Shown piece by piece: positions 60,354 to 64,000 of a stretch of DNA of 64,000 bases (its first letter is position 1; each line of letters starts with the position of its first letter). The stretch is from NCBI RefSeq assembly GCF_000367365.1, contig NZ_BARF01000094.1, positions 1 to 64,000 on the forward strand. The letters are read 5' to 3'. Below the pieces are notes generated by a model. The model did not search any database and was not told the origin of the DNA. It saw only the letters and a program-made list of their open reading frames with translations. This stretch comes from Streptomyces prunicolor NBRC 13075. GTDB taxonomy: Bacteria > Actinomycetota > Actinomycetes > Streptomycetales > Streptomycetaceae. Made by a program: the position numbers and the translations under genes.

Positions 60354-61853
60354 ATGGTAACGTTTCCCGGATCAACATCCGGAACAGTGTGGGCAGTTCC
60401 GGAGTCGCTGAGCACGCTGGGGCGGCGGCTGGCCGGCGAGCTGGGGGGTGGTCCGGCGGGGGAGATCGTCGAGCGGTGCCTGATCAATACGTGGGCTACG
60501 TCGATGAGTTGGGGGGCTTCGGCGGGCGGGGAGCCGGGGGGCCTGTCGGACGGCTTCTCGGGTGGTCCGTCAGGTGGGCTGACGAGGGGTCTGCCGGGCG
60601 GGGTGTCGAGCGGTCCGGCGCACGGGTTGGCGGCCGGGGTGTCGGACACGTCGTCGGAGGTGTTCGTGAAGACCGGCGACATTCCGGCGATGTGGCTGCG
60701 GGACAGTACGGCGCAGGTCCGCCCCTACCTCGCGGTGGCCACGGACCCGGAGATCGGCGACGTCCTGGTCGGGGTCTCGCGTCGGCAGATCCGCTGCGTA
60801 CTCCAGGACCCGTATGCCAACGCCTTCAACGACGGTCCCACCGGCGCACACGGCGAACCCGGCGATCTGCCCACGCCGGGCGACTGGGTGTGGGAGCGCA
60901 AGTACGAACTCGACTCGCTCTGCGCCCCGTTGCAGCTCGCGTACGCGATCCGGCGGGCGACCGGCCGCGAGGGCCATCTCGACGAGGCGTTCCACCGCGC
61001 CGCCTGGCTGATCGTGCGGCTGTGGCGGGCGGAGCAGTCCCACGCGCACTCGCCCTACCGGTTCGTCCGGCCGTCCGGCCCGTTCGCCGGTGACAGCCTG
61101 CCTCTCAACGGCCTTGGTGCGGCGGTCGGTTGGACCGGGATGACCTGGTCGGGCTTCCGGCCGAGCGACGACGCGTGTGCCTACGGCTATCCGGTCCCGG
61201 CCAACGCGCTGGCGTCGGCGAGTCTGCACGGGCTGGCGGAGCTGGCGGCGGCGGTCTTCGACGACACCGAACTCGCCCATGAGTGCTGGCGGTTGGCCGA
61301 CGAGATCGACGCCGGGATCCTGGCGCACGCGGTGACGGAGATCGACGGTGCGGCCGTCCTCGCCTACGAGGTCGACGGGCTCGGTTCGGCGCTGCTCTGC
61401 GACGACGCGAACCTTCCGAGTCTGCTGAGCCTCCCGCTGAGCGGCTGGTGCGCGCCCGAGGACCCGCTGTACCGGGCCACGCGGCGCTTCGCGCTCTCCG
61501 AGGCGAACCCCTCTTATTTCAGCGGGAGTTACGCGTCCGGTGTCGGCAGTACGCACACGCCGGACCGGCACATCTGGCCGCTGGCGATCGCCACCGCCGG
61601 CCTGACCGGCGACGCGGGTGAGGCGGCGCGAGCCCTGGAGACCCTGGCCGCCACCACCGCCGGTACCGGCCTGATGCACGAGAGCTTCCATGTCGACGCG
61701 CCGGGTCGGTTCACGCGGGAGTGGTTCGGCTGGGCGAACGCGATGTTCTGCGAGCTTGCGCTGGAGGTGTGCGGGGGCGGGGTGCGGCATTTCTTTCCGG
61801 TGCATCCGCGGGCGTTGCCTGGTGGGTCGGGGGTCGGGGGCGGGGTGACGTGA
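60354..61853 (+). CDS. GH125 exo-alpha-1,6-mannosidase
   Basis: A 499-aa enzyme of GH125 (metal-independent alpha-mannosidase, (alpha/alpha)6 fold). Diagnostic blocks are KTGDIPAMWLRDSTAQVRPY, QDPYANAFNDGP, WERKYELDSLCAPLQLAY, and the late HTPDRHIWPLAI with LMHESFHVDAPGRFTREWF. No signal peptide, so it probably trims imported alpha-1,6-manno-oligosaccharides in the cytoplasm. Unusually, a Gly/Ser-rich insert of about 45 residues sits between NTWATSM and the EVFVKTGDIP block. The ATG at 60354 has GAGG upstream, and the operator overlaps the first codons. Confidence 0.9.
   Translation: MVTFPGSTSGTVWAVPESLSTLGRRLAGELGGGPAGEIVERCLINTWATSMSWGASAGGEPGGLSDGFSGGPSGGLTRGLPGGVSSGPAHGLAAGVSDTSSEVFVKTGDIPAMWLRDSTAQVRPYLAVATDPEIGDVLVGVSRRQIRCVLQDPYANAFNDGPTGAHGEPGDLPTPGDWVWERKYELDSLCAPLQLAYAIRRATGREGHLDEAFHRAAWLIVRLWRAEQSHAHSPYRFVRPSGPFAGDSLPLNGLGAAVGWTGMTWSGFRPSDDACAYGYPVPANALASASLHGLAELAAAVFDDTELAHECWRLADEIDAGILAHAVTEIDGAAVLAYEVDGLGSALLCDDANLPSLLSLPLSGWCAPEDPLYRATRRFALSEANPSYFSGSYASGVGSTHTPDRHIWPLAIATAGLTGDAGEAARALETLAATTAGTGLMHESFHVDAPGRFTREWFGWANAMFCELALEVCGGGVRHFFPVHPRALPGGSGVGGGVT
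60356..60367 (+). promoter_or_regulatory. LacI operator over the GH125 start
   Basis: GGTAACGTTTCC spans the start codon and first codons of the GH125 gene. Repressor bound here could block initiation or early elongation. Confidence 0.7.
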
Positions 61854-62349
61854 CGCTGCGGCAGTCACCGGGGCCCGTGATCGGGCGTCGACCGAGCCCG
61901 TCCAAAAGAGCACGCCCGTGCTGCGAACTCCCTTTGCCACGCAGCCTGTTCCGGACTCGACTTCGCCCCCCCCAAGCCTCGGCACCGCCGCGCCCAACCG
62001 AACCAACACCTGCGGCGCAACAAACACCCGTAACCCCACGGCTCCCGTTCCCGATACGCACCCCATGTCCGACCCATGGTCGTCCCGCCCCCGAGGAGCC
62101 CGCCCTGCCGTGTCTGCCCGACTCCGTCCACGTCATGACCGACGACACCGGGCCGCCGCCCGCACGGACCGTACGGACGCCGACCTCGCGGCGGCCGTAC
62201 GGCTCGCGCTGGACGACGGGACACCCGGTGGCGTCGAGCCGTTCGACCGGCTGTCCACCGCCGCATCTCGTCGCTGACGGTCCGGCCCGGAGACCCTTGT
62301 CTACGAGCTGGGCCGAACCCCGGGGAGCGACGCCCCTGGCCGGCTGACC
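61854..62349. other. Intergenic region, possible decayed gene fragment
   Basis: About 500 bp without a convincing gene. The stretch at about 62167-62271 reads DADLAAAVRLALDDGTPGG and EPFDRLSTAASRR before a stop, and another frame just after reads TLVYELGRTPGSDAPGRL. Both have coding-like composition but are short and in different frames, so they could be remnants of a degraded gene. No operator copy was found here. Confidence 0.3.
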
Positions 62350-63978
62350 TCAGGGAGTGATGGTCAGACTGCCGTAGTCCGAGAGGTTGGTGAGGTTGGC
62401 CTGGCTCAGGGTGGTCGCGCCGGTCGTGCTACCCGGCATCACGATGTGGCTCAGTGCGACGCCCGAAATAGGCGCGCCAGGAAGGCCGTTGACGCGTGCG
62501 GCGGTCGTACCGGCGTTGCGGACACGGACGTTGGAGATCGTGACGCCCGTGACCGGGCCGATGCCCGCCGTGCTGCCGGTCATCATGGCGAGCCAGGTCC
62601 GGTTGCCGTCGTTGCTGAAGCTGAGCCGTTCGATGTCGATGTCGTCGAACTTGATGTTCGTCGCGCTCGCCGTGCCGTACTTGTGGTGGACGCCGATGCC
62701 GACGGCCGCGTCGTAGACGACGACGTGCTGGAAGGTGACCTTGTTCTGCGACTCGTAGACGCCCTGGCCGACCTTGACGCCGTAGCAATAGGTCCAGGAG
62801 ACAAGGTCGTTGAAGGTGACGTTGTCCAGCGGGCGGGCGGTGCCGGGGACGCTCTTGTAGATGTCGGCGACGTCGGGCCAGGTCTTGGTGCTGAACGGGT
62901 CGTCGAGGCCGATGCCGATCGCGTGGTCGACGGTGACGTTCGTGGACTCCATGACGTCGATGCCGTCGTTCTCGCCCATGTCGAACCTGTTGAACAGCTT
63001 GATGTTGCGGAAGGCCAGGTCCGAGGAGCGCAGCGGGATGACCGCCCAACTGCTGGACTCCCGGAAGGTGATGCCGTCGACGGTGAAGCCGCTCGTGTAG
63101 ATCGGGGCGAGGAGGTTCACGCCGAGGTTGGAGGGCGCGAGCGCGGCCTGGCCGTTGCCGTCGATGATGCCGCGGCCGTAGATCTTGATGTTCGTCGAGG
63201 AGTACCGGGTGGAGATGAACCAGGTGAGGTCTCGGCCCTGTGAGGTCTTGTGTCCGGTCACCACATAGTGGCTGGCCTCGCCCGTGTAGCGGAGCACCGC
63301 ACCGGGCGCGAGGTAGAACGCGAGGTTGCTGCGCAGGTAGAGGTTGCCGAGGGTGTAGACGCCGGCCGGGACGTACACGATGCCCTGCGTGCCGTTGGCG
63401 GAGCCGTACGCGGCGGCGTCATTGAGGGCGTTCTGGAAGGGAGTTGTGGTGTAGGCGCCGGTGTTCGGCTGGGCCGAGTAGGGCGCGCTCTGCACGTTGA
63501 AGATGCCGGTACCGCTGGTCGCCGGGCGGTTGGTCTCGGCGGGGTCGGCGGCGATGACCAGGTTGGGGCGGCCGTCGAGCTTGACGATCAGGTACTCGTC
63601 GTTCTGGACGGTGAAGGTGAGCGTCGGGCCGCTGACGGTTCCGGTGATGCCGAGCTTCTGCGGGCTGATGCTGTACGAGCCGATGGCCGTGTTGTTGGTC
63701 TTGGTCACGGAGATGGTGGCGGTGCCCGTGCCCAGGGCGAGTTGGGCGATGTCGTAGCCGGTGTACTTGGTGACAGGCACGGACGTGCCGTTGACCGTCA
63801 ACTTGTAGTCGGTGGACGCCGGGTAGATGGAGGGGACCGGGTACGCCGACACCGTGCCCGCCGCGGCCTGCGCGGACTGCGGGGCGCCGAGGAGTGCCGC
63901 GACGCCGAGCAGGAGCGCGGTCAACACGAGGGCCAGCGGGCGCAGTGCGCGGTTCGCGGTTCCGTCGGGCGCGGTCAA
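62350..63978 (-). CDS. Secreted beta-helix glycoside hydrolase, GH28-like
   Basis: A protein of at least 542 aa: a signal peptide (ALVLTALLLGVAALLGAPQSAQA), an N-terminal beta-sandwich (residues about 40-160), and a right-handed parallel beta-helix. Active-site-like motifs are ENDGIDVMES and GLDDPFSTKTW, equivalent to the NTDGID and DD of polygalacturonases, with GVHHKYG downstream. GH28 is most likely, GH49 possible. The apparent start is TTG at 63978, but the frame stays open to the window edge, so the true start may lie beyond 64000. Confidence 0.75.
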   Translation of the reverse strand: MTAPDGTANRALRPLALVLTALLLGVAALLGAPQSAQAAAGTVSAYPVPSIYPASTDYKLTVNGTSVPVTKYTGYDIAQLALGTGTATISVTKTNNTAIGSYSISPQKLGITGTVSGPTLTFTVQNDEYLIVKLDGRPNLVIAADPAETNRPATSGTGIFNVQSAPYSAQPNTGAYTTTPFQNALNDAAAYGSANGTQGIVYVPAGVYTLGNLYLRSNLAFYLAPGAVLRYTGEASHYVVTGHKTSQGRDLTWFISTRYSSTNIKIYGRGIIDGNGQAALAPSNLGVNLLAPIYTSGFTVDGITFRESSSWAVIPLRSSDLAFRNIKLFNRFDMGENDGIDVMESTNVTVDHAIGIGLDDPFSTKTWPDVADIYKSVPGTARPLDNVTFNDLVSWTYCYGVKVGQGVYESQNKVTFQHVVVYDAAVGIGVHHKYGTASATNIKFDDIDIERLSFSNDGNRTWLAMMTGSTAGIGPVTGVTISNVRVRNAGTTAARVNGLPGAPISGVALSHIVMPGSTTGATTLSQANLTNLSDYGSLTITP

Positions 63979-64000
63979 CAGCCGTTCGTCGGCCGCGGTC

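Noticed and set aside
1..64000. Search for tRNA genes, rRNA, CRISPR repeats, transposases, integrases and a riboswitch
   Set aside because: None seen by eye: no T-loop GGTTCGA with a matching acceptor stem, no regularly spaced repeats and no mobile-element protein motif. A covariance-model scan would be needed to be sure about small RNAs.

Overview
The window is a piece of a Streptomyces (or very close actinomycete) chromosome. The sequence is very GC-rich with strong G/C bias at third codon positions, GTG starts are frequent, and many genes are leaderless (a TAGGNT-like -10 box six to eight bases before the start codon). Typical Streptomyces families occur throughout: DUF4395, DUF5134, M56 peptidase, DUF6214, DUF2630, GAF/SpoIIE phosphatase and FUSC exporters. 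I see no rRNA, tRNA, CRISPR array, insertion sequence or prophage.

Layout. 0-10 kb is mostly housekeeping and small metabolism: flavin reductase, thioredoxin with a divergent DUF4395 protein, an acyltransferase, a B3/B4 protein coupled to a transglutaminase-like protein, a three-gene operon (DUF6421, short-chain dehydrogenase, threonine aldolase) preceded by a 17-codon leader, a glycerophosphodiesterase, an acetyltransferase and two VOC proteins. 10-13 kb is a large clan GH-A glycosidase without a signal peptide. 13-22 kb holds a FUSC-MarR operon, membrane proteins, a PAP2 phosphatase coupled to a zinc-ribbon protein, a HAD protein, an HTH-Clp_N regulator with a near-consensus promoter embedded in two operators, and a TetR regulator with a clear palindrome. 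22-25 kb has a ferredoxin-NADP reductase-like protein and a purine/xanthine permease.

25-30 kb is a secreted polysaccharide-degrading group: SGNH esterase, CE1-type esterase with a CBM2 domain, and PL1 and PL3 pectate lyases. It carries a CebR-like box and an operator-like palindrome inside the pectate lyase promoter. 30-38 kb looks linked to genome maintenance: a PaaX-type regulator and AidB-like acyl-CoA dehydrogenase share a 40-bp inverted repeat; a HEAT-repeat gene and an Asp-box propeller gene each have a RecA-NDp (PafBC-type) promoter; and uracil-DNA glycosylase follows, coupled to a BadF/BcrA-type kinase. 38-51 kb is mixed: a degenerate chelatase-like protein, a lactonase, a FUSC/Lrp pair, a HAD phosphatase, a large TerD-related protein, a methyltransferase, a SpoIIE phosphatase, a drug exporter with an orphan TetR-type operator, and an amidohydrolase coupled to a 49-codon leaderless ORF.

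51-62 kb is the most coherent system, a probable alpha-1,6-mannan (fungal or yeast mannan or galactomannan) utilisation locus. It contains two GH76 endo-alpha-1,6-mannanases, a secreted GH27 alpha-galactosidase with a ricin-type lectin domain, a lipoprotein sugar binder with two permeases but no ATPase, a GH125 exo-alpha-1,6-mannosidase without a signal peptide, and a LacI regulator. Four copies of an operator with consensus GGTAACGTTTCC sit one per transcription unit. The inferred path is extracellular debranching and backbone cleavage, oligosaccharide import, then cytoplasmic trimming by GH125. The window ends inside or just after a secreted beta-helix GH28-like hydrolase.
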